Assembly: GCA_964528605.1 (NCBI GenBank)
Contig: CAZGSV010000016.1
Location: 1 to 44,176 of the forward strand
Direction: 5' to 3'
From: CAZGSV01 sp964528605
Lineage (GTDB): Bacteria > Armatimonadota > Zipacnadia > CAZGSV01
DNA length: 44,176 bases
A program made the position numbers and the translations under genes. The notes below the pieces were generated by a model, which had not been told where the DNA came from, searched no databases, and saw only the letters and a program-made list of their open reading frames with translations. Of this stretch, positions 34,104 through 42,529 are shown one piece after another. The first letter of the stretch is position 1; every line of letters begins with the position of its first letter.

Positions 34104-35405
34104 CTACTTGGTCGGGATGATGCGTACCTGGGTTGACAGGAAGTACTTCTCGCCCTGCCCGAACTTGTAGATGCACTCGCCGAAGATGGCCGCGTAGCCC
34201 GAGGGCGGCTGCGCGAGGGTGTACACGTACCTGTCGCCCTGCTTGGGCATCGGCTTGCTCTCCCACTTTGACTTGCGGAAGTCCATGGTGGGCGCCGTGG
34301 CCACCCAGGCCTGCACCTGCTCCGGCTGCTGGTCCGAGGTAATGGACAGCGTGATGCCCCCCGGCTTCTCGTCGAAGGTCCACTGCAACTTGGGGAACTG
34401 CAACACGCCTTGCGCCTTGAGCATGAAGGCGGTCTCGTCGCCCACCAGCCGCTCCATGTCACCGACGTCATGGCCTTTGTTGGGCACGCGCAGCATGTAC
34501 TTCTCGCCCACCAGGTCGTCCCAGTAGAGGTTGGAGGCATCTAGCGGCCAGTACGGGTCGTTGCTGCCCATGATGATGAGTTTGGGCATGGTGAGCTGGG
34601 CGCGGAAGGTGTAGGGATCCACGATTTCGGCGATGGCCTTGCCTTCCGGGCTGCCGATGAGGTCCGGCAGGCCCAACTTGGTGTAGTCCTCGATCTGCTC
34701 GCTGTAGGTGCCAAAGGCCTCCTTCTGCCGCTTCATCTGCGCCGCCAGGTTCAGGTTGTCGTACACCGCCGGCGCGATCGCGGCCACTCGCTTGTCCACT
34801 GCGCCCGTCAACCAGGTCGTCCAGCCGCGCTTGGAGCCGCCGGTAACCACAAACTTCTGCACCTCCAACTTCAACTCCTGCTTGGCGTACTGCTGAATGG
34901 CGTCCATGGCGCGGATGGCGGCCTCGCGCATGGGCACGAGCGCCGGCCACGACTTGTCTTTGGTCTCTATGAACTTCTTGAAGGTGTAGGCGATGATCTG
35001 GTCCTCCGCCATGCCCTTCTTGTCCGGCGTCTCCTCTTTGAAGATGGGCTGGTTGGGAATGTCGAAGAGAACCGCTGCTATGGACCCTGTGCCGGAGGCA
35101 AGTCTGCTGGCGAGGAGGGCCTCCATCTGGCCGTTGCCGGTGCCGGTGATGAACAGCCAGGCAGTCTCGGGGTGGGTCAGTTTGTTCGGGATCAGCAATG
35201 CCAGCCGGTGCTTCCATATCATGCCCTGCCACTTCTGCGAGACCAGTTCCAGGCGCACGTCCTTCGGCGCCGACATGATCTGCGTCTCGTGTATCTTGCG
35301 CCACGAGAAGACGCCGGCGTTCTTGGCCTTGCACGCGGGCAACACGCATAGCGCGCAGAAGGCCGTCAGCAGCAGGAAGGCAACCGCAGTCGAGCGTACT
35401 CTCAT
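34104..35405 (-). CDS. PqaA-family (PhoPQ-activated pathogenicity-related) lipoprotein
   Basis: The 433-residue protein from the ATG at 35405 (GGAGG eight bases upstream) has a lipoprotein signal ending LPAC (Cys25). It then has an alpha/beta-hydrolase fold with FVVTGGSKRGWTTWL, where Ser191 is the nucleophile, as in the PqaA family (PF10142). Later motifs GSNDPYWPLDA and NKGHDVG give the remaining triad positions. PqaA-like proteins are outer-membrane or periplasmic hydrolases of unknown substrate; the name comes from a virulence-regulated Salmonella homologue, which does not imply pathogenicity here. The gene is followed by a strong terminator. Confidence 0.88.
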   Translation of the reverse strand: MRVRSTAVAFLLLTAFCALCVLPACKAKNAGVFSWRKIHETQIMSAPKDVRLELVSQKWQGMIWKHRLALLIPNKLTHPETAWLFITGTGNGQMEALLASRLASGTGSIAAVLFDIPNQPIFKEETPDKKGMAEDQIIAYTFKKFIETKDKSWPALVPMREAAIRAMDAIQQYAKQELKLEVQKFVVTGGSKRGWTTWLTGAVDKRVAAIAPAVYDNLNLAAQMKRQKEAFGTYSEQIEDYTKLGLPDLIGSPEGKAIAEIVDPYTFRAQLTMPKLIIMGSNDPYWPLDASNLYWDDLVGEKYMLRVPNKGHDVGDMERLVGDETAFMLKAQGVLQFPKLQWTFDEKPGGITLSITSDQQPEQVQAWVATAPTMDFRKSKWESKPMPKQGDRYVYTLAQPPSGYAAIFGECIYKFGQGEKYFLSTQVRIIPTK

Positions 35406-35675
35406 CGAAACGCCTCCAACGTAAGTATAGGTGCGCCGCCAGCCGGGGCCCGCGTCGCCATCGCGCCATCCGGGCGGTTTCGGCCTGCAGTGTAACACTC
35501 TCTTAGACGCCTGGGTAGCGCTCCGCGTGCCGCCAATCCGGTACCGCCTCCGGTGTCAAACCACAGTCGCCGAGAGCCTCCAGCCAGCCGGATGCGCCAA
35601 CGGGTCTTGCCACCACGCCCTCACAGCCCTACCCTCTTCATTGCCAGGCTCGGCTGGCCGGAGGAGTTGCTTACC

Positions 35676-38429
35676 TTGAGGAAGGCGGCACTTTGCCTGT
35701 TGGCGGCGGTTCCGCTGCTGAACGTGTGTCTCGGCCCCGAGGCCGCTTCGGCGCCAAGCGCGCTCCCCGCATGGGAGTTCCGGGAGGCGAGCAATCTCGA
35801 GGGATGGGGCGGTAATGGGCGGGTCCTGGGCCTGTCCGTCGAGGGTGGCTGCCTCGCCGGCGAGGCGCTGGACGGCGACCCCATCATAGTGGGCCCGCTG
35901 GTGCAGTTCGACACGGCGCTGCTTCAGTTCGTAGAGATCAAGATGCGTGCCGACCGCGGCGGCGTGGCCCAGATCTTCTGGGCTGCCGACACGCAAGGGC
36001 CTTACGGCGGCTTCCGCACCGGCAAGGAGAAGCGCTTCACCGTGATCGGGGACGGCGAGTTCCACATCTACCGCCTCTTCCCCTTCTGGCAGGGCGACCC
36101 GCGGATAGTGCGGCTCCGGCTGGATCCGCCCGACAGTTGCCGTTTCGCCATTGACTACATTCGCGTGGGCGAGCAATCCGTCGAGCGCCTCACCGAGACG
36201 CCCCGCTGGGACTTCTCGAGGACCGACGCTTCACTCTGGCAGCCGGTCAGCGGAGTTTCCGGCGTCAGCGCGCATGAAGGGGCCATGAGGCTCAGCGTGG
36301 ATGGGGAAGAGCCGCTCGTCGCCGCGCCGGTGCGAGAGTTCGATACGGCCCCGAGTCCGTTTGCTTCTTTGCGCATCGAGAGCGCGCGGGCCCGCAGGAT
36401 CTACCTCTGCTGGAGCACCGATGAGGCGCCCGGTCTGTCCACAGTAGCCCTCAACCTCGAGCCAGGCCTGCATCTCTACCTCCTGCCCCTGAGCGCTCAA
36501 CCGTCTTGGCGCGGCAACGCCACCTTCCTGGGCTTGCTCCTTGCGCCCGGCGCTTACGACGATCTCGCGGTTCACTCGGTGCTCCTCGGGGCAAGGCCGG
36601 AGGGGCCCGCGGAGATCAAGATCGTCAGCCTGATGCCGGTCGAGGGCATCTGCCGCGCGCAGCGGCCCTTCCGCGTGCGCGCGACCATAGCCAATGTGGG
36701 CGCCAGCGAAGCCACAGTTGCGGTCGCGCTGCACGCGAGCGCGCCCGCCACAATCACTCACCGTCCAACTTCGGAGAGCCTGACGATCGCGTCCGATGAG
36801 GAGGTTTCCCTGGAATGGGGGCTGGGATGCGATGGTGCCGCGAACGTGGACCTATCGTTGCGGGCGAGCGGCGAGTGGGGCGAGCTGCAGAAGCACTCGA
36901 GTGTCACTGTGACCGAGCCCGTAAACTATCAATGGCAGCCCGATGAGGACCGCAACTACGTCCCCAGACCTAGGCCGGTGAAGGGAGACTACGAAGTCGG
37001 CGTCTACTACTTCCCCGGCTGGAAAGGTTACAGCCGCTGGCAATGCCTCGAGCGCTTCCCGGAGCGCCGCCCCCTGCTGGGCTACTACCGCGAGGGCGAG
37101 CCCGAGGTCGCCGACTGGCAGATCAAATGGGCCGTGGAGCACGGCATCACCTTCTTCATCTACGACTGGTACTGGAGCCAGGGGGCGCGGCAACTGGAGC
37201 ACGGGCTGCACGACGGCTACTTCAACAGCCGCTATCACCAGTACCTGAAGTTCTGCTTGCTGTGGGCCAACCACAACCCCCCCGGCACCTCCTCTCGCGA
37301 AGACCTTCTCGCCGTCACCGATTACTGGATAGCCAACTACTTCCTCCGGCCCGAGTACCTGAAGGTGGAGGGCAAGCCGGCGATGTTCATCTTCAGCCCC
37401 GGCCGGCTGACCGAAGACCTGGGCTCCGAGGCGGTGGCGGCGGCGTTTGAGGAGATGCGCGCCAAGTGCCGGCAGGCGGGCCTGGCCGGGCTGTACCTCG
37501 TTGGTTGCAGCAACGACGACCCCAACAACCTCCGGCGCCTCAAGGAGGAGGGCTACGACGCGGCCAGCGGCTACAACTACCCTGGCGCGGGAATGCAGGG
37601 CGGGCTGCTCGCTCCCTACTCCGGAATGGTGGACGGCTGCGGCGAGATTTGGGAGAACGTGCGCCGCGCCGGCGCGATTGACTACATCGTTCCCACGAGC
37701 CCGGGCTGGGACTCGCGCCCCTGGCACGGAGACGACGCCCTGGTCCGCAGCGACAGCAATCCGCGTGAGTTCGGACGCATGCTGCGCCTGGCCAAGCAGT
37801 TCGTGGACACCCAAGGCTCGACCCCCTTCGGCAAGATGGTCATCATCGAAGCCTGGAACGAGTTCGGCGAGGGCTCCTACATCGAGCCGCATCGGCAGTT
37901 CGGCTTCGGCTATCTGGACGCGATCCGCGAGGTCTTCGTCCCCGGGGCGGGAGCGCATCCGGATTTGGTGCCGGAGGACGTCGGCTTCGGGCCCTATGAG
38001 ACTCCGAAGCCGCTGGTGGCTACCCACTGGGAGTTCGACAAGGATGGCGACTTTGAGGGCTGGGACAGTTATGGCCAGATGGACGAAGTCGAGGTGCGCG
38101 ACGGCTGCCTGCGACTGGTGAGCACGGGCCCGGACCCGATGATCTTCGGCCCGCCGACGCAGATTGAGGCGCGCAAGTTGAGGCGCCTCAGCCTGCGCAT
38201 GAGCACCGACAAGCCGGGACTGGCGCAGATCTTCTGGCAGTCGGAGTACGGGGCAATGAGCGAGGCCACGAGCGTGCGCTTCGAGTTGATCCCCGATGGC
38301 GAGATGCACACCTACGAGGCGGACCTGAGCGGAAACGGCGCCTGGCGAGGAACGATCACGCAACTCCGCCTCGACCCCACCTACGCCCCCGGTGCCCACT
38401 GCGCCATAGACCGGCTGAGGGTGGAATAG
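35676..38429 (+). CDS. Secreted GH99/WbsX-like multidomain protein
   Basis: The frame is open from 35553. I prefer the TTG at 35676, nine bases after GGAGGAG, because it gives a clean signal peptide (LRKAALCLLAAVPLL and a following ASA). The 917-residue protein has two beta-sandwich modules (about 30-165 and 165-310), an Ig-like region with TIANVGASEATVAV (about 315-420), a GH99/WbsX-like catalytic barrel (about 435-770), and a third sandwich at the end (about 785-917). The barrel has VGVYYFPGWKG, FFIYDWYW and EAWNEFGEG. The three sandwich modules share an F-x-GW start, a PLVQFDTA or PTQIEARKL middle, and an RLxLDP end, so they are internal duplicates. Substrate unknown; glycan binding is likely. 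Confidence 0.85.
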   Translation: MRKAALCLLAAVPLLNVCLGPEAASAPSALPAWEFREASNLEGWGGNGRVLGLSVEGGCLAGEALDGDPIIVGPLVQFDTALLQFVEIKMRADRGGVAQIFWAADTQGPYGGFRTGKEKRFTVIGDGEFHIYRLFPFWQGDPRIVRLRLDPPDSCRFAIDYIRVGEQSVERLTETPRWDFSRTDASLWQPVSGVSGVSAHEGAMRLSVDGEEPLVAAPVREFDTAPSPFASLRIESARARRIYLCWSTDEAPGLSTVALNLEPGLHLYLLPLSAQPSWRGNATFLGLLLAPGAYDDLAVHSVLLGARPEGPAEIKIVSLMPVEGICRAQRPFRVRATIANVGASEATVAVALHASAPATITHRPTSESLTIASDEEVSLEWGLGCDGAANVDLSLRASGEWGELQKHSSVTVTEPVNYQWQPDEDRNYVPRPRPVKGDYEVGVYYFPGWKGYSRWQCLERFPERRPLLGYYREGEPEVADWQIKWAVEHGITFFIYDWYWSQGARQLEHGLHDGYFNSRYHQYLKFCLLWANHNPPGTSSREDLLAVTDYWIANYFLRPEYLKVEGKPAMFIFSPGRLTEDLGSEAVAAAFEEMRAKCRQAGLAGLYLVGCSNDDPNNLRRLKEEGYDAASGYNYPGAGMQGGLLAPYSGMVDGCGEIWENVRRAGAIDYIVPTSPGWDSRPWHGDDALVRSDSNPREFGRMLRLAKQFVDTQGSTPFGKMVIIEAWNEFGEGSYIEPHRQFGFGYLDAIREVFVPGAGAHPDLVPEDVGFGPYETPKPLVATHWEFDKDGDFEGWDSYGQMDEVEVRDGCLRLVSTGPDPMIFGPPTQIEARKLRRLSLRMSTDKPGLAQIFWQSEYGAMSEATSVRFELIPDGEMHTYEADLSGNGAWRGTITQLRLDPTYAPGAHCAIDRLRVE

Positions 38430-38484
38430 GTGGGTCGCGGGCCCGATTCCGGTATACTCTCGCTCACTGGAGCGAGGGATGAGA

Positions 38485-38880
38485 ATGACGAGTAAGTGGC
38501 CGGTTTGCCTTCTGGTAGCAGTCGCCTGCGCGTTGCTGGTCGCCTCATGCGCACCCAGGGGCAGAACCGTTGACATGAAGAGGGAACGGCCGGGACGAGG
38601 CGCAGGGGCCTCAGGCAGAGAGGCGGCCCCCTCCGGGCAGGCCGAGAACCTGATCACCACCGAGAAGTTCACCTACTACTGCCCGACCCACCCCGAGGTC
38701 ACGCAAGACGCGCCCGGCGTCTGCCCCAAAGACGGCAAGTTCCTGGTCGCCAAGGCGTCGGCCGGCGCCAAGGTTGAGTACGTCTGCCCCGTCCACACCA
38801 ACGTGGTGCGCGACCAGCCCGGCAAGTGCCCGAAATGCGAGCGTCTGCTGGAGGCTAGGACCGTCAAACCGGCCCCCTAG
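38485..38880 (+). CDS. Lipoprotein with two heavy-metal-binding (HMBD-like) motifs
   Basis: The 131-residue protein from the ATG at 38485 (six bases after GAGGG; an ATG at 38479 is the alternative) has a lipoprotein signal ending LLVASC. A variable low-complexity linker follows. Two copies of the CPxHPEV-PGxCPKC unit come next: CPTHPEVTQDAPGVCPKDG and CPVHTNVVRDQPGKCPKC. Such modules occur in copper- and heavy-metal-handling proteins, usually as a single fused domain. In the first copy the final Cys is replaced (CPKDG), so only the second is complete. It is probably surface-exposed or periplasmic. Confidence 0.85.
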   Translation: MTSKWPVCLLVAVACALLVASCAPRGRTVDMKRERPGRGAGASGREAAPSGQAENLITTEKFTYYCPTHPEVTQDAPGVCPKDGKFLVAKASAGAKVEYVCPVHTNVVRDQPGKCPKCERLLEARTVKPAP

Positions 38881-38890
38881 GGGCGTCTTT
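38872..38890 (+). terminator. Possible terminator overlapping the lipoprotein stop codon
   Basis: GCCCC and GGGGC (38872-38876 and 38880-38884) form a short stem with a CTA loop that contains the start of the stop codon. It is followed by GTCTTT. The stem is short, so this is moderate evidence. Confidence 0.4.
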
Positions 38891-38981
38891 CCGCTCGCTC
38901 TGCCGCCGTGCGCGTCGCCTGCCGCCAACGGCGGCCCTCTCCCCTACCGGCTGCTACCTACCCCGCAGCACGCCAGCCCCC

Positions 38982-39010
38982 TTGACCTCCACAGTCGAGA
39001 GGGCTAGACT
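38982..39010 (+). promoter_or_regulatory. Sigma-70-type promoter of the NfeD-flotillin operon
   Basis: TTGACC (38982-38987) and TAGACT (39005-39010) are separated by an ideal 17 bases and lie about 80 bases before the first ATG, which follows a GGGGAGGGG ribosome site. Confidence 0.7.
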
Positions 39011-39090
39011 GACCGTTAGAGTCTGCCGCTTGTGCGCCTGGGGGTACGGAGGCCAAAACCGGTCACCCGACCGAGAAGGGGGGAGGGGTT

Positions 39091-39666
39091 ATGCAACTGG
39101 CAATGTTCGTCACCATCGCCCTGGTCTGTCTCATCTTGCTCATTGTCACCCTCGTGCTAGGCGAGATCTTCGAACACGGGGTGGACCTGGCGCACGATGT
39201 GGTTGACCTCGCCACCGGCGCCGACTCTCCCACTGCCGAGGGCCCTGGCGGGCCCAGCCCGTTCGGCCTGCGCGTAGTGAGCGCCTTCGGCACCGGCTTC
39301 GGCGCCGCCGGCGCCATCGCTACCTCGCTCAAGCAGGACGCGCTCACGAGTTCCGGCATCGCCGTGCTCTTCGGCGCGCTCACCGGCCTGATCGTGTACG
39401 AGTACGCGCTCTTCCTCTTCAAGCAGGAAGTGGGGGGCGTCTTCGAACTGGAAAGCCTCGTAGGGGAAACGGCGCAGGTCAGCGTCGCCATCCCCAGCGG
39501 AGGCAGCGGCGAGATCTCCTTCGTTCGCGCCGGCGAGAGACACATGCTAACGGCGCGCAGTGCCGACGGGAGCGAGATTCCTCAGGACTCGGAAGTACGC
39601 GTCGAGCAGGTCGTCGGTGACAGAGCCATAGTGCGCGTGTGCCAGCCGGAGGAGGCGCAGCAATGA
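39091..39666 (+). CDS. NfeD-like (YqiJ-type) membrane protein
   Basis: The 191-residue protein has an N-terminal helix (about 5-25) and two further helices (about 75-110), with a C-terminal OB-like beta-domain that begins near ESLVGETAQVSVAIP. This is the plan of NfeD/YqiJ-type flotillin partners, which sit beside flotillin genes and are thought to help organise membrane rafts. The last codon overlaps the flotillin start (ATGA), so the two are coupled. No protease domain of long NfeD forms is present. A strong promoter lies upstream. Confidence 0.88.
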   Translation: MQLAMFVTIALVCLILLIVTLVLGEIFEHGVDLAHDVVDLATGADSPTAEGPGGPSPFGLRVVSAFGTGFGAAGAIATSLKQDALTSSGIAVLFGALTGLIVYEYALFLFKQEVGGVFELESLVGETAQVSVAIPSGGSGEISFVRAGERHMLTARSADGSEIPQDSEVRVEQVVGDRAIVRVCQPEEAQQ

Positions 39667-41114
39667 CCGGTTCCCAACTCTTCTTTGTCCCGCTGATGGT
39701 TCTGTTCGCCGTGGTGGCGGTGATCGTCGCCATCGCCCTCTTCACGCGTAACTTCATAAAAGTGCCCCCGAACACCTGCGCTGTGTTCTCCGGCCGCAAG
39801 CGTCACCTAAAGGACGGCACCGTCGTGGGCTTCCGTCTCGTGCGGGGCGGCGCCGCACTGAGATGGCCCGTGTTGGAGCGGGTGGACTACCTCAGCCTGA
39901 ACAGCATCACCTTCCCGCTCAAGGTGGAGGCCTACAACAAGGACGGCGTGCCGGTTACCATTGACTCCGTCGCCACCGTCAAGATCGCCTCGGACGATGT
40001 CTCGCTGCGCGCCGCCGCTGAGCGTTTCTTGGGCATGAGCGAGAACGCGATCCGCGACATCATCTTCCAGTGCCTGGGCGGCCACCTGCGAGGCATCATG
40101 GGCAAACTGACCGTCGAGGAAGCCAACGCCGACCGCCTGAAGTTCGCGCAGCAGATAGCGGAAGAGGCAGCCACCGACCTGCGCAAGTTGGGCGTGCAGA
40201 TTGACGTGCTCACCATCCAGCACATCAGCGACCCTCGCGGCTACCTCGAAGCCCTCGGCATCAAGCGCACCGCCGAGGTCAAGCGCGACGCGACCATCGG
40301 CGAGGCGGAGGCCCAGCGCGACGCCATGCAGCGGTCCGCGGAGGCCAAGCGAGTCGGCGAGACCGCCCGCCTGCAGGCCGAGGTCGCCATCGCCGAGCAG
40401 GACAAGAACCTGAGGGTGAAGAAGGCGTCCTACGAGGCTGAGGTGCAGGCGCAGGAGGCCCAGGCCCGTCAGGCCGGCCCGCTTTCCGAGGCCAAGGCGC
40501 GGCAGTCGGTCTTCACGGAAGAAGTGCGGATGCGTGACATCGAGGCCCAGCGCGTCGAGAAGGAACTCCTCGCCTCCGTCGTCCGCCCGTCAGAGGCCCA
40601 GAAGGAAGCCACCATCCGCAAGGCCGAGGGCGACAAAGGGGCGCGCGTCACCCTCGCCGAGGCCACTCAGGCGGAGTTGTCCTTCGAAGGCGCTGGCGAA
40701 GCGGCCAAGATCCAGAAGATCGGCGAAGCCGAGGCCACCAAGGTCCGGGCCATAGGCACCGCAGAGGCGGAGGTCATCCAGCTCAAACTCGAGGCTGAAG
40801 CGGCCGGCATGATGAAGAAGGCGGGGGCCTGGCGGCAGTACACGGATGCGGCGAAGTTGCAGATGCTCCTTGAGGCCCTGCCCAGCGCGCTGCAGGCGGT
40901 GGCCGCGCCCATGGCTGAGGTTGACCGCCTGGTCATTGTTGACTCCGGCGGCGGCGGCATAGGCCGGCTCCTCGACCAAGTGCCCGCAACGACTTTCTCT
41001 TTCATCCAGAAGTTGAAGGAAGTCGCCGGCATAGACCTGATCGAGTTGGTCAAGAAGAGCGCAGCGACCCAGGAGCCCGGCGCCGCTGAAGCGGCTCCGA
41101 CGGCCGAGCAATGA
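39663..41114 (+). CDS. Flotillin (SPFH/band 7, YqiK type)
   Basis: The 483-residue protein starts at the ATG at 39663 that overlaps the NfeD-like stop. A membrane hairpin helix lies near the start (about 8-28), followed by the SPFH domain (about 30-205) and a long coiled coil rich in Ala, Glu, Lys and Arg (about 210-400, with repeats such as EAEAQRDAM and KAEGDKGARV). A C-terminal region for oligomerisation follows. Flotillins scaffold membrane microdomains. The stop overlaps the carbonic-anhydrase-like start by four bases (ATGA), so three proteins are made together. Confidence 0.93.
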   Translation: MTGSQLFFVPLMVLFAVVAVIVAIALFTRNFIKVPPNTCAVFSGRKRHLKDGTVVGFRLVRGGAALRWPVLERVDYLSLNSITFPLKVEAYNKDGVPVTIDSVATVKIASDDVSLRAAAERFLGMSENAIRDIIFQCLGGHLRGIMGKLTVEEANADRLKFAQQIAEEAATDLRKLGVQIDVLTIQHISDPRGYLEALGIKRTAEVKRDATIGEAEAQRDAMQRSAEAKRVGETARLQAEVAIAEQDKNLRVKKASYEAEVQAQEAQARQAGPLSEAKARQSVFTEEVRMRDIEAQRVEKELLASVVRPSEAQKEATIRKAEGDKGARVTLAEATQAELSFEGAGEAAKIQKIGEAEATKVRAIGTAEAEVIQLKLEAEAAGMMKKAGAWRQYTDAAKLQMLLEALPSALQAVAAPMAEVDRLVIVDSGGGGIGRLLDQVPATTFSFIQKLKEVAGIDLIELVKKSAATQEPGAAEAAPTAEQ

Positions 41115-41572
41115 GCCAGTCCGAGGTCTATACCAGCACGCTGCCTTTCCAAGCGGACCACTCCGAGGCTGTCGCCATTGTGTGCAGCGACGGGCGCTTT
41201 CTCAGGCACAGCCTGCGCTTCCTAGAGGAGCATCTGGGGCTCGATCAGTACGACCTGCTCGTCCTTCCCGGCGCCATCCATCCGCTGACGCTAGCCAACC
41301 TGCTGCCCAAGGACTTCAAGACGGTCCAGCGCAAGATAGCGTTTCTGGTGGAGAAGCGCCCCATCCACCGCATCGTCTGCATCGCGCACGAGGACTGCGG
41401 CTGGTACAAGGACTTCAAGATCGGCGGGTTGCACCTAAACCTGAAAGAGAGGCAACTGCGCGATTTACAGCAGGCGGCGCAGGTGTTGCGGTCCTGGTTC
41501 CCGCACCTCGCGGTGGACCTGTACTACGCGCGCATCGAGGACGGGAAAGTGGTCTTCGACCAGGTCGGCTAG
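41111..41572 (+). CDS. Small beta-carbonic-anhydrase-like protein
   Basis: The 153-residue protein has the zinc-site pattern of beta-class carbonic anhydrase: Cys25, Asp27, Arg29 in CSDGRF and His93, Cys96 in IAHEDCGWY. It is much shorter than standard enzymes, which run about 200-230 residues, and the surrounding sequence is diverged. Carbonic anhydrase activity is therefore possible but unproven. It overlaps the flotillin stop, so it belongs to the NfeD-flotillin operon. No membrane segment is visible, so any raft link would need protein contact. The fold and zinc binding are the only firm conclusions. Confidence 0.75.
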   Translation: MSQSEVYTSTLPFQADHSEAVAIVCSDGRFLRHSLRFLEEHLGLDQYDLLVLPGAIHPLTLANLLPKDFKTVQRKIAFLVEKRPIHRIVCIAHEDCGWYKDFKIGGLHLNLKERQLRDLQQAAQVLRSWFPHLAVDLYYARIEDGKVVFDQVG

Positions 41573-41581
41573 CGCGCTGTA

Positions 41582-41610
41582 GCCCCGGCAATCGGTATCG
41601 GGGGGGTCTC
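41582..41610 (+). terminator. Weak terminator candidate after the flotillin operon
   Basis: GCCCCG and a following CGGGG can pair across a loop of about 11 bases, with a TCTCGTTT stretch behind. It lies about ten bases past the carbonic-anhydrase-like stop and between convergent genes, so it may end either. The stem is short and I am not sure. Confidence 0.35.
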
Positions 41611-41661
41611 GTTTGGGCCCCTGAGGACAGCCGCCGAGGCCTCCCGCCTACTATCCCTTCG

Positions 41662-42222
41662 CTACCACTCGCTGTACGGCTTCCCCGCGGAGTCGAGGCC
41701 GGGGACGCCGTCGATGACTACCGTGCCCAGAGGCTTGCCCGGGGGGTTGTAGATCCAGTCGCCGCTTCTATCTCGCCCGCGCCTGAGGTCGTTAGGGGGC
41801 AGCCTCCCACCGAAGGCCGGCCGCACATACGGGCCCTTCCAATCCTTGGGGTCAATCGGCGCTTCGCGGATGCCGGCCTTGGGCGGCTTGTCGGCCGCGA
41901 GGTCGCTCAACGATGCTGGGAACACGCCGGTGTCGGCTTTGAACTTCGCCACGCCCCCCCTCAGCATCTCCAGGGTCGCACGGGCGGTGCTTTCCGGCGA
42001 CCGCGACCGACGGCCGAGCACCCGCGGCAGCACCATTGACGTCAGAATGCTGAGCAGGAGCAACAGCAGGCAGACCGAAAGGAGGGCGGTCTGCCACCGG
42101 CGGGGTCTGGTTCGGGCGGGGGCCCTCGCGGATTGAGGGCCAGTGAGCGCCGCGCCGCACATCATGCAGAAACGCGAGCCCACCGGCACCTGGTGGCCGC
42201 AGCCCGGGCAGCGCCTCGTCAA
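41662..42222 (-). CDS. Zinc-ribbon and pseudopilin-like membrane protein
   Basis: The 186-residue protein starts with a zinc ribbon (CPGCG and CMMCG, four Cys at about residues 5-22), followed by a basic linker. A single membrane helix (about 45-65) and a C-terminal periplasmic region resembling GspG-type pseudopilin tails come after it. That region has FKADTGVFPASLSDL, DPKDWKGPYV and a Ca-loop-like DWIYNPPG. Normal pseudopilins lack a zinc ribbon and are cleaved by a prepilin peptidase after a Gly, for which I see no clear site. The fusion implies a cytoplasmic zinc module linked to an extracytoplasmic pilin-like domain. Function unknown. Confidence 0.8.
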   Translation of the reverse strand: MTRRCPGCGHQVPVGSRFCMMCGAALTGPQSARAPARTRPRRWQTALLSVCLLLLLLSILTSMVLPRVLGRRSRSPESTARATLEMLRGGVAKFKADTGVFPASLSDLAADKPPKAGIREAPIDPKDWKGPYVRPAFGGRLPPNDLRRGRDRSGDWIYNPPGKPLGTVVIDGVPGLDSAGKPYSEW

Positions 42223-42360
42223 CGGGATCCCTCCTTCCCGCGACTGCTAGGATACCACCGGCCTCCCGGCCCGGCAACGAGCCGTGTGCCGGCACCGGCA
42301 AGACGGGACGCGCGTCCGATGGCGCCTTCCTGCGCACATTCCCGCGGTGGAAATGCACCT

Positions 42361-42403
42361 TCGAGTACGCACGTCTAAGTACGTCCCCAATGTGCGTACT
42401 CGA
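42361..42403. promoter_or_regulatory. Perfect 12-base inverted repeat between pseudopilin-like and nfnA genes
   Basis: TCGAGTACGCAC (42361-42372) and GTGCGTACTCGA (42392-42403) are exact reverse complements with a 19-base loop. It lies between two divergent genes and upstream of the predicted nfn promoter. It could be an operator or hairpin; nothing else in the 307-base gap explains it. Confidence 0.65.
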
Positions 42404-42468
42404 GCAGAGGTGGCCCGGCGTTCTGGGGATGAACGACATGGCTGGCGGGGGAGGCACGAGGCCCGCGC

Positions 42469-42498
42469 TTGGCGTTGTGCACCCGGGGCCGGTAGAAT
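42469..42498 (+). promoter_or_regulatory. Candidate promoter of nfnAB
   Basis: TTGGCG (42469-42474) and TAGAAT (42493-42498) have an 18-base spacer. Transcription would begin near 42505, just ahead of the GGAGGAG ribosome site at 42521. The fit is good at -10 and moderate at -35. Confidence 0.6.
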
Positions 42499-42529
42499 GC
42501 GCGACACTTTCCGGCCCGGTGGAGGAGCG

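Noticed and set aside
33801..34136. A 111-codon plus-strand frame in a gene-poor stretch
   Set aside because: It runs through the strong hairpin at 34042-34076 and into the PqaA-like gene, and has no family match I recognise.
36852..38672. A 606-codon minus-strand frame opposite the GH99-like gene
   Set aside because: It is the reverse-strand shadow of a gene with clear domains. High GC content leaves long open frames on both strands here.
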